64,000 bases of DNA from Pelethousia sp034933245. Its GTDB lineage: Bacteria > Bacillota > Clostridia > Christensenellales > CAG-138. The stretch is taken from contig JAYFNX010000011.1 of NCBI GenBank assembly GCA_034933245.1, positions 1 to 64,000 of the forward strand, in the 5' to 3' direction. The position numbers and the translations under genes are program-made. Each line of letters starts with the position of its first letter. Position 1 is the first letter of the stretch. Below, piece by piece: positions 17,894 to 26,372 of this stretch. The notes under the pieces are model-generated. The model searched no databases. It had not been told where the DNA came from and was given only the letters and a program-made list of their open reading frames with translations.

Positions 17894-18628
17894 CTAAAAG
17901 AAGGGATAGACCGCTGCGTTAAACCAGCGATAGCCCAAGTCATATTCAGGCAGTATGTTTAAATCCATCAATAGGCCCGCCAGGCCCCAAAGCAGACCCA
18001 GAACGGCCATTAGGAGAAGAAATATAAACAACACGCCAAAAAAACGTTTGAAGGGGGAAGTTCGCCGGATAAGCGGCTCGTCATCCCAAACCGAATCCTC
18101 CTCGTCGCTGAAAAGGAGGGGTATGGAAGGGGACGAGGCAGGCGCCGCCTCCAGAGGGGGAGGGCTATCCTCTGTTTGTAAATCATCATCCGCCTCAAAA
18201 TTCGGTTCGGAGGGGATGGCAAGGTCTTCACACGCCAAAACACAGGCCGTTGGCGAATCCTCCTCCACACAAGGGCCCGTGGGAACCTCTTTGGGAACTG
18301 GGGGCTGAAGGGGGCCCGCAGAACGCAAGACAGGCTGGGGCGACAAGGGAGGCAGCGGCTGTGCCGGCTTGGCCAAAGCCGCTTGGGAGGCCTGGGACCG
18401 GGCCAGGCTAATAAGCCAGTCCTCCATATCGGAGGGGGTATAACCCGCGGCAATGGATTGGAGGGCTTGGGTGAGAATTCGTTTTGAAAAGGCCGTGGCC
18501 TCCTCCGGACTTCCCAGGTAGGCAAGGCCTATATCCTGGACCGTATGGGCATATTGGACGATCCATGCCCGAATAGCATCGGCATCGCCTTTGCGCAAAG
18601 CAGCAAGGCGATCTTCTGATTGCTCCAT
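17894..18628 (-). CDS. Single-pass membrane protein with sigma-region-2-like N-terminal domain
   Basis: 244 residues. The N-terminal 75 are helical with the pattern DADAIRAWIVQYAHTVQDI...YLGSPEEATAFSKRIL, resembling ECF sigma factor region 2, but no region 4 helix-turn-helix follows. Residues about 90-190 are a Pro- and acid-rich low-complexity linker. Residues about 196-219 form one transmembrane helix, followed by a 25-residue tail ending in aromatic residues. Topology would place the N-terminal domain in the cytoplasm. It sits between selD and xdhC on the same strand, but a terminator separates it from selD. Function unknown. Confidence 0.6.
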   Translation of the reverse strand: MEQSEDRLAALRKGDADAIRAWIVQYAHTVQDIGLAYLGSPEEATAFSKRILTQALQSIAAGYTPSDMEDWLISLARSQASQAALAKPAQPLPPLSPQPVLRSAGPLQPPVPKEVPTGPCVEEDSPTACVLACEDLAIPSEPNFEADDDLQTEDSPPPLEAAPASSPSIPLLFSDEEDSVWDDEPLIRRTSPFKRFFGVLFIFLLLMAVLGLLWGLAGLLMDLNILPEYDLGYRWFNAAVYPFF

Positions 18629-18739
18629 GGCCGCGCCCCCCCTTTCGACAAAATTCTGCACAAACAATTATATAGCTTTTCTGCCATTGCCGCAACGGAA
18701 AAGCCCGGATAAAGGGCAAGACAAACGCGTAAAATAGCA

Positions 18740-18765
18740 CAGCGCTGGGGCGAACCCAAGCGCTG
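18740..18765 (-). terminator. Probable terminator of selD
   Basis: Minus-strand stem CAGCGCTTGGG / CCCCAGCGCTG with a TTCG loop and one mismatch, followed by TGCTATTTTACG. Confidence 0.65.
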
Positions 18766-18804
18766 CCGATATTTTATGCAGTTTAAAGTAGACGCCCGGA
18801 AGGC

Positions 18805-19851
18805 TTATTTCACCCAGATAGTCGCCTCGCCTTGGGGAACGGCATGGCCGATAATCCGGCTCCAATCATTCTGCTCACCTAAAGCGGAAAGGAGACGGTC
18901 CGCATCCGATTCCGCAACGCTAATGAGCAGCCCGCCGGCAGTCTGCGGATCAAACATGAGATCCTGCAGGGCTAGCGGAACGGTTCCTTCAAAGCGAACT
19001 TTCTCTTCCATATGGCTGCGGTTACGGTACGCGCCTGCGGGGATAATGCCCTCTTGCGCGAAATTCAGGGCATTTGGCATAAGCGGCAGATTTTCCGCCT
19101 GCAGGCATATGCTGACGCCGCTGGCCTGCGCCAATTCCTTTGCATGGCCTAAGAGGCCGAAGCCCGTGATATCCGTGCAGCCATGAACAGACAGCCCCGC
19201 CATGGCCTGCTGGGCGCCTGCGCTCAAGGTTGTCATAACCCGGATCAAAAACGCTTGTTCCGTTTCATCCAGCAAATCCGCTTTCGCTGCGGTAGTCAGG
19301 ATGCCGCTTCCCAAAGGTTTGGTTAACACCAGCACATCGCCCGGGCGGGCCCCACTGTTGGCAAGAATCCGATCCGGATGGACAAACCCTGTCACAGAAA
19401 GGCCGTATTTCGGTTCCTTATCCTCGATGGTATGGCCGCCGCATAAGCAAGCGCCCGCCTCCGCCACCTTGCTGGCCCCACCTTCCAAAATGGCGCGAAC
19501 ATCCCGAGGCGGAAGCTTGTCCGAAGGGAAACAGAACAAATTTAACGCCAGCTTTGGGATGCCTCCCATGGCGTAAATATCGCTTAAAGCATTGGAAGCC
19601 GCTACCTGGCCAAAGGAATAAGGATCATCCACCATAGGCGGAAACAAATCCACTGTTTGGATGAGAGCGAGATCATCGCTCACTCGATATACGGCTGCAT
19701 CGTCGCTGGTTTCCATCCCCACCAGCAGGTTGGGATCGGAAATCCGGGGCAGCCCGGTTAGCATATTCTCTAGGACGCCCGGCCCTATTTTGGCAGCTCA
19801 GCCGCCACAAGAGGTCATTTTGGAGAGGTAAATCTTTTCTCCGCTAGACAT
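18805..19851 (-). CDS. selD: Selenide, water dikinase (selenophosphate synthetase), selenoprotein with in-frame UGA
   Basis: Makes selenophosphate from selenide and ATP. 348 residues when the in-frame TGA at 19800-19798 is read as selenocysteine 18. The N-terminus reads KMTSCGG-U-AAKIGPG, and Sec/Cys-x-x-Lys is the known active-site arrangement of SelD. Stopping at the TGA, or starting at the next ATG (19764), would lose the catalytic Sec and Lys21. The ATG at 19851 has AGGAGG seven bases upstream. Further motifs: SDDAAVY, GGHTIEDKEPKYG, and C-terminal FDPQTAGGLL. It has its own promoter inside the selenium gene set. The host must therefore encode SelA, SelB and tRNA-Sec elsewhere. Confidence 0.95.
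19771..19800 (-). promoter_or_regulatory. Candidate bacterial SECIS element and UGA-Sec codon of selD
   Basis: The TGA codon occupies 19800-19798. Starting 10 bases after it, the mRNA can form a 6-bp stem UAGGGC / GCGUCCUA (allowing a G-U pair and a short bulge) around a G-rich loop at 19781-19777, the place and character expected of a bSECIS apical loop bound by SelB. Pairing judged by eye. Confidence 0.55.
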
Positions 19852-19885
19852 GAAGGTTCCCTCCTTTCACCAGTTCCTTAATTTG

Positions 19886-19914
19886 ATTGTACCATGGATG
19901 GCCCACCGGCACAA
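19886..19914 (-). promoter_or_regulatory. Sigma-A promoter in front of selD
   Basis: Minus strand TTGTGC (19914-19909), 17-base spacer, TACAAT (19891-19886), 35 bases before the selD start. Confidence 0.65.
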
Positions 19915-19932
19915 CGCGCATAAACAACAAAT

Positions 19933-19955
19933 CGGGCGGACAAGATGTCCGCCCG
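19933..19955 (-). other. Hairpin between the DUF3343 gene and selD
   Basis: Perfect 10-bp stem CGGGCGGACA / TGTCCGCCCG with a 3-base loop, followed by ATTTGTTGTTT on the minus strand. Possible partial terminator separating the yedE unit from selD. Confidence 0.55.
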
Positions 19956-19967
19956 AAAGCAAGACGC

Positions 19968-20210
19968 TTATGGATCTTGGTGCCGCCATACCTGCGCATA
20001 GCGCGCATCTTCGCAGCGGTAAACCGCTTCCGTATCCTCCACTAAGAGAGGCGTGAAATCCGCATCCAGGGCGAAGCGTACACAGCTTCCGCAAGAAGCG
20101 CTTACGGAACGGGGCGTGGGCATCATCTTGCCGGGGATGCTCAGCTTTTTTAGCTTCCTGGCAAAAGATAGCGCCGCAAAGTGGGTATAGAAGGTGGCAA
20201 TATAGTCCAT
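19968..20210 (-). CDS. DUF3343 putative selenium/sulfur carrier protein
   Basis: 80 residues, the normal size for this family, which co-occurs with selD and yedF in Se-utilising bacteria. The central SASCGSCVRFAL motif carries the conserved Cys (family form SSCG-x-x-x-RF). Starts five bases after the TusA-like gene; its ribosome site is weak and coupling is likely. It probably passes Se or S between a desulfurase and SelD, an inference from family and neighbours. Confidence 0.75.
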   Translation of the reverse strand: MDYIATFYTHFAALSFARKLKKLSIPGKMMPTPRSVSASCGSCVRFALDADFTPLLVEDTEAVYRCEDARYAQVWRHQDP

Positions 20211-20215
20211 GGCGC

Positions 20216-20425
20216 TTATTTGGAGATGGTGAGGGTATGGGTGTCGTCAGCGCCCTGAGCGCTATGCACCTGATAACCGGCGTTTTGCGCGAAACGCGTC
20301 ACATTGCCGAGCGCAACGGCATTGTCCACCAGCACCTCAATCCCTTCAGGAGAGACCTTGAGCGCCTGTTTTGTTAGAAGTACGGGTTCGGGGCAGGCCC
20401 GGCCACGGGCATCAACCTGTTTCAT
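20216..20425 (-). CDS. TusA/SirA-like protein (YedF N-terminal domain only)
   Basis: 69 residues with the persulfide/selenopersulfide-carrying CPEP motif (DARGRACPEPVLLTKQAL). Full-length selenium-metabolism YedF proteins are near 200 residues with a second DsrE-like domain; here only the TusA domain is present. Follows yedE by 14 bases, with AGGAGG before the ATG. Likely a Se/S relay protein. Confidence 0.8.
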   Translation of the reverse strand: MKQVDARGRACPEPVLLTKQALKVSPEGIEVLVDNAVALGNVTRFAQNAGYQVHSAQGADDTHTLTISK

Positions 20426-20439
20426 AGGAAAATTCCTCC

Positions 20440-21504
20440 TTAGTCCTTTTGCTTTTGCAGGTTCATCACGGCGATAAGGGCCACAAGAACCAGGCAGATC
20501 ATCACGGCGATCTGGCCGTTCAAGGTGGGGCCGTCGCCGGAGGAGGCCAGCTTGAAGTTGTGGCAGAAGGCGGCGCCTACGGTCATACCCAGCACGGCTA
20601 CGCCGCTATCCGCATTGCCGCTGCCGGCCAAGATGAGCTGGCGCAGGGGGCAACCACCCAGCAATACGCTGGCAAAGCCCACCAGGACCATGCCCAGGGC
20701 ATTCCAAAGGCCGTCCGTATGCGCTACGGGCTGGTCCGCAAAGGAGAAGTTTACGCCGGCGCCGGTAAGCAGATTGCCGAGCAATACCGCAACGATGATC
20801 GCGATGAAACCATAGAGCAGGTGGCCGTCTTTAAACATGATGGCATCCCGCAGGCCGCCCACCATGCACAGGCGGGACTTTTGAGCCAGCGCGCCCACGA
20901 CGAGGCCGGCGATCAACGCAATGGCGATGGGAGCACGCATGGAACCCGGGCCCTTCTCACTGAAGAAGAGGAGGCCTGCGCCGAAAACGAGAAGGATAAA
21001 CAGGCCCAGCGAGATGGCGCTGGGAATATAACCCTCCAGCTTAGGCATATCGTAGGTGCGCTTGAGTGTGAACCCTTTATTTAAGAAGAAGATACCCATG
21101 AGAATGCCGATAACAAACCCGACGAGGCCTACGACCGCATTCAGATCCCCGCCGCCGATACGGATAATCATGCGCAGGGGGCAACCCAGGAACATCAGTG
21201 CGCCGACCATTACGGCAAAGCCCAGAACAAACCGGATAAGGGGTGCGCTGCCGCCCTTGGGAGCAAATTCTTTGCCCACAAGGCTCATGATCAGAGCGCC
21301 CAATACCAGGCCGATAATTTCGGGCCGGACATATTGAACCACTTCAGCGCGGTGCATGCCTACGCCGCCCGCGATATCACGCAGGAAGCATGCGATACAA
21401 AATCCCATGTTTTTGGGGTTGCCAAAGGCCACCAGCGCAACGGCGATGATGCCCACGATTAGCCCGGTCACGATGACAAGGCCGTGCTTTTTGAAAAAGC
21501 CCAT
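20440..21504 (-). CDS. yedE: YedE/YeeE-family putative selenium (or thio-compound) transporter
   Basis: 354 residues, about ten membrane segments. Two family repeats each carry a membrane-embedded GCP motif (MFLGCPLRMIIR and LLGGCPLRQLILAG) and additional Cys residues (FCIACF, SRLCMVGG). YeeE relatives import thiosulfate; the branch linked to yedF/selD is annotated as a selenium transporter. First gene of the minus-strand yedE-tusA-DUF3343 unit behind a good promoter. Confidence 0.85.
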   Translation of the reverse strand: MGFFKKHGLVIVTGLIVGIIAVALVAFGNPKNMGFCIACFLRDIAGGVGMHRAEVVQYVRPEIIGLVLGALIMSLVGKEFAPKGGSAPLIRFVLGFAVMVGALMFLGCPLRMIIRIGGGDLNAVVGLVGFVIGILMGIFFLNKGFTLKRTYDMPKLEGYIPSAISLGLFILLVFGAGLLFFSEKGPGSMRAPIAIALIAGLVVGALAQKSRLCMVGGLRDAIMFKDGHLLYGFIAIIVAVLLGNLLTGAGVNFSFADQPVAHTDGLWNALGMVLVGFASVLLGGCPLRQLILAGSGNADSGVAVLGMTVGAAFCHNFKLASSGDGPTLNGQIAVMICLVLVALIAVMNLQKQKD

Positions 21505-21808
21505 TAGAAGAATACCTCCTATATATGGATGATTGTGTGTGGTTCCTTACCAGGTTCATGATATAAAGGCGGGGAGGCAAACTCAAATAGAAATATCAAA
21601 AGAAAGGGAGATAACTATCGATTTAATCTATATTAAATGACATGCAGATAGAAAATTGGCTAAAAATTAACCAAAATGCTGCTTTATAAGCAAGACAAAT
21701 GGGGAAGAACCATTTATAAAATCTATATATAAAGAAAAACCGTACAGACAAACCAGGGGTGTTGCGGTATACTTTAAAAGAACAAAGGAACAATCGGGAG
21801 GCAAGCGG
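21505..21808. other. Divergent promoter region of the selenium locus
   Basis: 304 AT-rich bases between yedE (minus) and the desulfurase (plus). The plus side has TATACT near 21768 and GGGAGG before the desulfurase start. No coding sequence supported. Confidence 0.6.
21558..21586 (-). promoter_or_regulatory. Sigma-A promoter of the yedE unit
   Basis: Minus strand TTGAGT (21586-21581), 17-base spacer, TATCAT (21563-21558). Confidence 0.65.
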
Positions 21809-22960
21809 ATGATTTACTTTGACAATGGAAGTACCTCCTTCCCCAAAGCACCGGGCGTGGGAGAAGCGATGGCGGCGCTTATAGCCACGGGAGCATTTAA
21901 TATCAACCGGGGGGGATATGAGGGCGCTTACCGCGTGGCGGATATGGTGCTGGATACGCGGGAGCAAATCTGCCGGCTTCTGGATTGGGAAGACCCCAAA
22001 AATGTAGCCTTTACCGGCAACGTGACCCAGTCCTTAAACCTGATTTTGAAAGGATATCTGAAGGCTGGCGACCATGTGATCGTAAGCTCTCTGGAGCATA
22101 ATGCCGTTATGCGGCCTTTAAATCAATTGGGCAAGTTGGGGGTTACCTTTGATGCCGCCCAGGCCGATGCGGATGGCCGTTTGGCCATAGAACGAATAGA
22201 AGCGCTTATCCGGCCGCAAACCAAGCTGGTTGTGATGACCCATGCCTCCAACGTATGCGGCACGGTACTGCCTATCGCGGATGCGGCGGCCCTTTGCCGG
22301 GCCCGTGGCCTACGCTTTGTGGTGGATGCGGCCCAAACGGCGGGGGTTCTGCCGCTTTCCATGAAGGAGCTGGGAGCGGACGCAATCGCATTCACAGGCC
22401 ATAAGGGAATATTGGGGCCCCAGGGGATCGGCGGGATGGTTCTTACGGATGAATTCGCAGCCCAGATTGAGCCGTTGCTGAGCGGAGGGACGGGCAGCGT
22501 ATCGGACACAGAGCAAATGCCCGCTTTTTTACCGGACCGATTTGAGAGCGGCACCATGAATTTGCCCGGCATTGCGGGGCTGCATGCGGCACTGGAATAT
22601 ATTCTGGAAACGGGGACTGACAGAATTAACCAGGTGGAAATGGAGCTTTGCAGCCGGTTTTTAGCTGGCGTGCGGGCTTTGCCTGGCGTCCGGATGGTTG
22701 GCGTAGACGGCATCCAAGGCAGGGTGGCTACCGTGTCCTTAGATTTTAGTTCCATGGGGCTGGATAACGCCGTCGTCTCCTATCGGCTGGATGATGAGCA
22801 TGGCATTATGACGCGTTGCGGCATGCATTGCGCGCCGAGGGCCCATAAGACTTTGGGTACCTTCCCACAGGGTACCGTCCGCTTCGCCTTCGGCCATAAA
22901 AACACGCCCGACGAAGTAGATAGTTGCCTGGAAGCATTGAAAGATATTTGCAAGAATTGA
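21809..22960 (+). CDS. NifS-like cysteine desulfurase / selenocysteine lyase family protein
   Basis: 383 residues, class V aminotransferase fold. PLP lysine in FTGHKGILGPQG; conserved VVDAAQTAG before it. Catalytic cysteine region MTRCGMHCAPRAHKT near the C-terminus, in the position used by the 'cysteine desulfurase family protein' group that accompanies selD, yedF and DUF3343. It would release persulfide or selenide from Cys/Sec for SelD or for XdhC-mediated cofactor maturation. Divergent from yedE; monocistronic with a terminator just after it. Confidence 0.87.
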   Translation: MIYFDNGSTSFPKAPGVGEAMAALIATGAFNINRGGYEGAYRVADMVLDTREQICRLLDWEDPKNVAFTGNVTQSLNLILKGYLKAGDHVIVSSLEHNAVMRPLNQLGKLGVTFDAAQADADGRLAIERIEALIRPQTKLVVMTHASNVCGTVLPIADAAALCRARGLRFVVDAAQTAGVLPLSMKELGADAIAFTGHKGILGPQGIGGMVLTDEFAAQIEPLLSGGTGSVSDTEQMPAFLPDRFESGTMNLPGIAGLHAALEYILETGTDRINQVEMELCSRFLAGVRALPGVRMVGVDGIQGRVATVSLDFSSMGLDNAVVSYRLDDEHGIMTRCGMHCAPRAHKTLGTFPQGTVRFAFGHKNTPDEVDSCLEALKDICKN

Positions 22961-22980
22961 AGGATCTATTCAAGCAAGCA

Positions 22981-23012
22981 GCGGGCGCTCCAAATGGAAC
23001 GCCCGCTTTTTT
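22981..23012 (+). terminator. Rho-independent terminator of the desulfurase gene
   Basis: GCGGGCG / CGCCCGC stem extended by TCC/GGA around AAAT, followed by six T. Confidence 0.9.
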
Positions 23013-23193
23013 GTCCATGAAACCATGGCCGCCGGCGTTTCGGTATGGCCCTGCGGTAGCAACGATGACGGCAAAACAAAGATAGGGAACCGGGAAAAGA
23101 GAGGCCCAGGCTTAGAACGGGCAATCGCAAGGGAAAATGGCAAATTTTAATTTATAGAAGATGCCCCCGCAGGAAGAGCGCATTTTAATATGT

Positions 23194-23235
23194 AAAAAAG
23201 ACCCACAGGCCTTTGATTAAGGGGCCCGCGGGTCT
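23194..23235 (-). terminator. Rho-independent terminator of the M20-PLP operon
   Basis: Minus-strand stem AGACCCGCGGGCC / GGCCTGTGGGTCT (two wobbles), 11-base loop, followed by TTTTT. Confidence 0.88.
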
Positions 23236-23255
23236 ATATCCGAGGGAGGGTGGTA

Positions 23256-24725
23256 TTACATATTTTTTAGAACGCCGGTGCGAGCATTGAACTCGTTGAT
23301 AAGCGCATCGAGATCCGCGGCTTGGGCATGGATATCCGTCCAGTAGTGCGCATCATACCACTGCTGATTAATCTCTTCAAAGGTCTTCCCCTGCTGCTCA
23401 ACCCACGTGTAATACTTCAGGTTATGGATCCGCTTACGTTCCTCGTAGGAGAGCTCCTTCATGCTATCCGTACGAATGCCATGGAGGTGTTCGGAAAAAT
23501 CGCGTGCAGCCGTGAGCATATCATAGGGCCCCTGCTGTGCATTGAGCTCATCAACACGGCTGGTATACATGACGTAGGAATCGGTAGCAACCGTAGCCAC
23601 AACATCCTTTTCGGTAAGCTCGTAGTATTTGGCAAATTTAATACAGCACAGAAGATTGGCAATGCCGGAAATGCCCAGCAGTTCCAGATGGTCGATGGTT
23701 TCTTGCTCCACGCCAACCACGTCCTTAAGATATTTGTGACCTTCCGGTGTATTGAACAGGCGGAGGAGGTTTTGGCTGTCATCATCATCAATATCAATAA
23801 CCATATCCGTATTCTTTACATTATGTACCCAAGGCACATGCTTATCTCCAATGCCTTCGATGCGATGCCCGCCAAAGCCGTTTTCCAACAGCGTGGGGCA
23901 CTGCAAGGCTTCTCCTACCGCCAGCTTGGAATAAGGGTATTGTTCCTTCAGATAATCGCCGGCGCTCATGGTGCCCGCTGAGCCGGAGGTAAAGCAGGCG
24001 CCCGCAAAGCGTTTCTCTCCGCTTAAGGATTCATATGCATCCTGTATGGCCTTGCCTGTTACCTGATAGTGCCAAAGCACATTACCCATTTCATCAAATT
24101 GATTAAAGATGACAACATCTTTACGGGTTGCCCGCAGCTCGTGGGTTTTATCGAAAATTTCCTTTACATTGCTCTCACAGCCAGGCGTGGCAATCACTTC
24201 GCCGGCGATGGATTTTAGCCAATCGAAGCGCTCCTTGCTCATTTCCGCGGGCAGGATCGCAACGCTTTCACACCCTAACAGCTTTGAGTTGTAGGCGCCG
24301 CCCCGGCAATAATTCCCGGTAGAAGGCCAAACCGCCTTGTTATAGGTTGGATCAAACTGGCCGGTCACCAGCCGGGGAGCAAGGCAGCCGAACGAAGCGC
24401 CCACCTTGTGGCATCCGGTGGGAAACCACTTGCCGCAAAGCATAATGATACGGGCCTTGACACCGGTCAGGCTTGAAGGCAGCTCAATGTAGTTCACGTT
24501 GCCAAAGGTGCCGCCCTGCATCTTTGGTTCGTTGCGCCAAGTTATGCGGAAAAGATTCAAGGGGTTGATATCCCAAAGGCCCACCTTTTTAAGGGCTTCT
24601 TTAATCTTATCGGGGATAAGATCGGGGTTTCGCATCTGCGCAAAAGTTGGGATGACGATATGGTTTTCTTTTGCCCGCTCGACCGCACGCGAGAGCTTGT
24701 CTTCATGGATGGTTAAGTCGATCAT
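23256..24725 (-). CDS. PLP-dependent fold-type II enzyme of unknown substrate
   Basis: 489 residues. Cysteine-synthase / tryptophan-synthase-beta-like fold: candidate PLP lysine in FPTGCHKVGASFG, phosphate/cofactor loop PSTGNYCRGGAYN, and a C-terminal SGSAGTMSAGDYL segment. It lacks the NPTGSFKDR-type motif of threonine synthase or cysteine synthase and the RFGLxxFK motif of diaminopropionate ammonia-lyase, so it is a separate subgroup; lyase or ammonia-lyase chemistry is plausible. The ATG follows AAGGAACC. It lies 39 bases after the M20 gene, and both are divergent from the PucR regulator, suggesting a shared catabolic path. Confidence 0.7.
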   Translation of the reverse strand: MIDLTIHEDKLSRAVERAKENHIVIPTFAQMRNPDLIPDKIKEALKKVGLWDINPLNLFRITWRNEPKMQGGTFGNVNYIELPSSLTGVKARIIMLCGKWFPTGCHKVGASFGCLAPRLVTGQFDPTYNKAVWPSTGNYCRGGAYNSKLLGCESVAILPAEMSKERFDWLKSIAGEVIATPGCESNVKEIFDKTHELRATRKDVVIFNQFDEMGNVLWHYQVTGKAIQDAYESLSGEKRFAGACFTSGSAGTMSAGDYLKEQYPYSKLAVGEALQCPTLLENGFGGHRIEGIGDKHVPWVHNVKNTDMVIDIDDDDSQNLLRLFNTPEGHKYLKDVVGVEQETIDHLELLGISGIANLLCCIKFAKYYELTEKDVVATVATDSYVMYTSRVDELNAQQGPYDMLTAARDFSEHLHGIRTDSMKELSYEERKRIHNLKYYTWVEQQGKTFEEINQQWYDAHYWTDIHAQAADLDALINEFNARTGVLKNM

Positions 24726-24764
24726 GTTCTGGTTCCTTCCTAATTATAGTGTATTGTGATGCTT

Positions 24765-26033
24765 TTATTCCGCGATGCCGCACCAGCTTACGATGGTGCG
24801 GGCAAGTATTCTTATGGCATGGAGATAATCGGCAAGGTTTACCCACTCGTTGTTGGCATGCATCTGCTCCGTCATGCCCGGCCCAAAGATGACGGTAGGG
24901 GTGTTGCCATATTTAACAAGGTGGCGGATATCGGCCGCACCCTCCCGGCCCGAGATTACCGGCACTTTGCCCATAACGGCGGCAAAGCTGCCGCATAGTT
25001 CGGTTACGATAGGGCTCTCCACATCAATGGCCGCCGGCTCGGCAAAATATCCGTTAAAAATGACCGCAGGCGGGTGATCCTTAAACCAGGGTTCCTGTTC
25101 GCTGACGCGTTGGGTAATGAAGCGCACAAATTCCGACTTTACCGCATCGGAATCCTCCCCGGGAACGGTGGCCATGGACCCCTTGAGGGTACAGCTGTCC
25201 GGGAAGGCGCTGGCATAGGTTCCGCTGCTGAACTGGCCGATCATGCAAGGGATGGAAGCCAGAATATCAGGATAAAGCGGATGTCGAATTTTGGAAACGC
25301 GCTCTTTCTCAAATTCGGATACGGCTTTGGTGACAAGATAGCCAAGGTCTATGGCGTTTACCCCCTCGTAACGCCGCTGAATGCCGGCCGCTTTGCCTTT
25401 TATATTGATGGTAAACCAAATGCGGCCAATGGAACCGGGCTGTACCCGCATGCTGGAAGTTTCGCAGCAAATGCCGGCATCCGCACGATAGCCTTTTGTT
25501 ACGCAGGCTAGGGTGCCGTTCCCTGAAAGCTCCTCGTCCATAACATACTCGAGGATCACATCTCCCTTGAGCTTGATCCCCGCATCTCGCACCAGCTTCA
25601 CGGCCATGGTCATGGCGGCAACGCCGGATTTCATATCCGCGGCGCCCCGGCCGTACATTTTCCCATCCGCAATATCCGCCGACCAGCAGCCATGTTCCCA
25701 ATTGTCCGAAGATCCCTCTGGAATGACATCCACATGCCCATTGAACAGCAGGGAGCGCCCGCCGCCTTCTCCCTTAAGGACAGCCACCACATTCGGCCTG
25801 CCTTCATAAGAATCCACATCGACTTCTACAAAAGCGGGGTGCTTGCGAAGCGCATCCAATGCAGGGACAAAGCTGTCCACAGCAAGCCCCAGGCGGGTCA
25901 AATGCGCGCCTATGAACTCTTGAATAGGCCCCTCGTTGCCTGTGACGCTGGGGATACGCAAAATGTCCTGTAGAAAATGAATCGATTCTTTTTCTCTGGA
26001 GACTATAAAATCATCCAAATTTCCAATATTCAT
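24765..26033 (-). CDS. M20-family metallo-amidohydrolase/deacylase (ArgE/DapE group)
   Basis: 422 residues. Di-zinc site motifs: LLFNGHVDVIPEG, YGRGAADMKSGVAAM, VMDEELSGNG (catalytic Glu-Glu), and a C-terminal EQMHANNEWV His. The lid/dimerisation domain is present. M20 members include N-acyl and N-carbamoyl amino acid hydrolases, so with a PucR regulator it may hydrolyse a ring-opened carbamoyl or acyl intermediate. The ATG at 26033 has AAGGAGCG upstream; a longer in-frame extension lacks a ribosome site and does not look like protein. Confidence 0.85.
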   Translation of the reverse strand: MNIGNLDDFIVSREKESIHFLQDILRIPSVTGNEGPIQEFIGAHLTRLGLAVDSFVPALDALRKHPAFVEVDVDSYEGRPNVVAVLKGEGGGRSLLFNGHVDVIPEGSSDNWEHGCWSADIADGKMYGRGAADMKSGVAAMTMAVKLVRDAGIKLKGDVILEYVMDEELSGNGTLACVTKGYRADAGICCETSSMRVQPGSIGRIWFTINIKGKAAGIQRRYEGVNAIDLGYLVTKAVSEFEKERVSKIRHPLYPDILASIPCMIGQFSSGTYASAFPDSCTLKGSMATVPGEDSDAVKSEFVRFITQRVSEQEPWFKDHPPAVIFNGYFAEPAAIDVESPIVTELCGSFAAVMGKVPVISGREGAADIRHLVKYGNTPTVIFGPGMTEQMHANNEWVNLADYLHAIRILARTIVSWCGIAE

Positions 26034-26372
26034 TCGAAGCGCTCCTTGTTTAAAGAAATCAGTGGAGATGACCTGCCTTGTATTTGTAAGTTTATCACAC
26101 CACATAGAGCGATTCAACTGCCGAAAATGCCAGAAAACGGCCAAATATTACCCGCAATATTTGTATAAAACAAACAATAAGAAAGCGTGATACTCGGCGA
26201 GAAATATTGTAATGCAGGATCGAAAATAGTATCATATATTTACGAAAAATACCGATAATGTACATAAACCACACGAACAAACGATAATACGCGGCAGATC
26301 TAACAAATACCAAAACGCCGAATTTACGTGCATGCCATCGTCTTCAAAATACAAATTCAAGGGGATACCATT
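26034..26372. other. Divergent intergenic region of 339 bases between the M20 gene and pucR-like gene
   Basis: AT-rich. Contains a minus-strand promoter for the M20-PLP operon (TTGTTT 26173-26168, 17-base spacer, TAATAT 26150-26145). No clear plus-strand promoter or PucR-box-like sequence could be picked out, and nothing coding is supported. Confidence 0.55.

Noticed and set aside
19764..19764. Start of selD at the internal ATG
   Set aside because: It would remove the Sec/Lys active site; the frame continues upstream through a UGA to a better start with AGGAGG.
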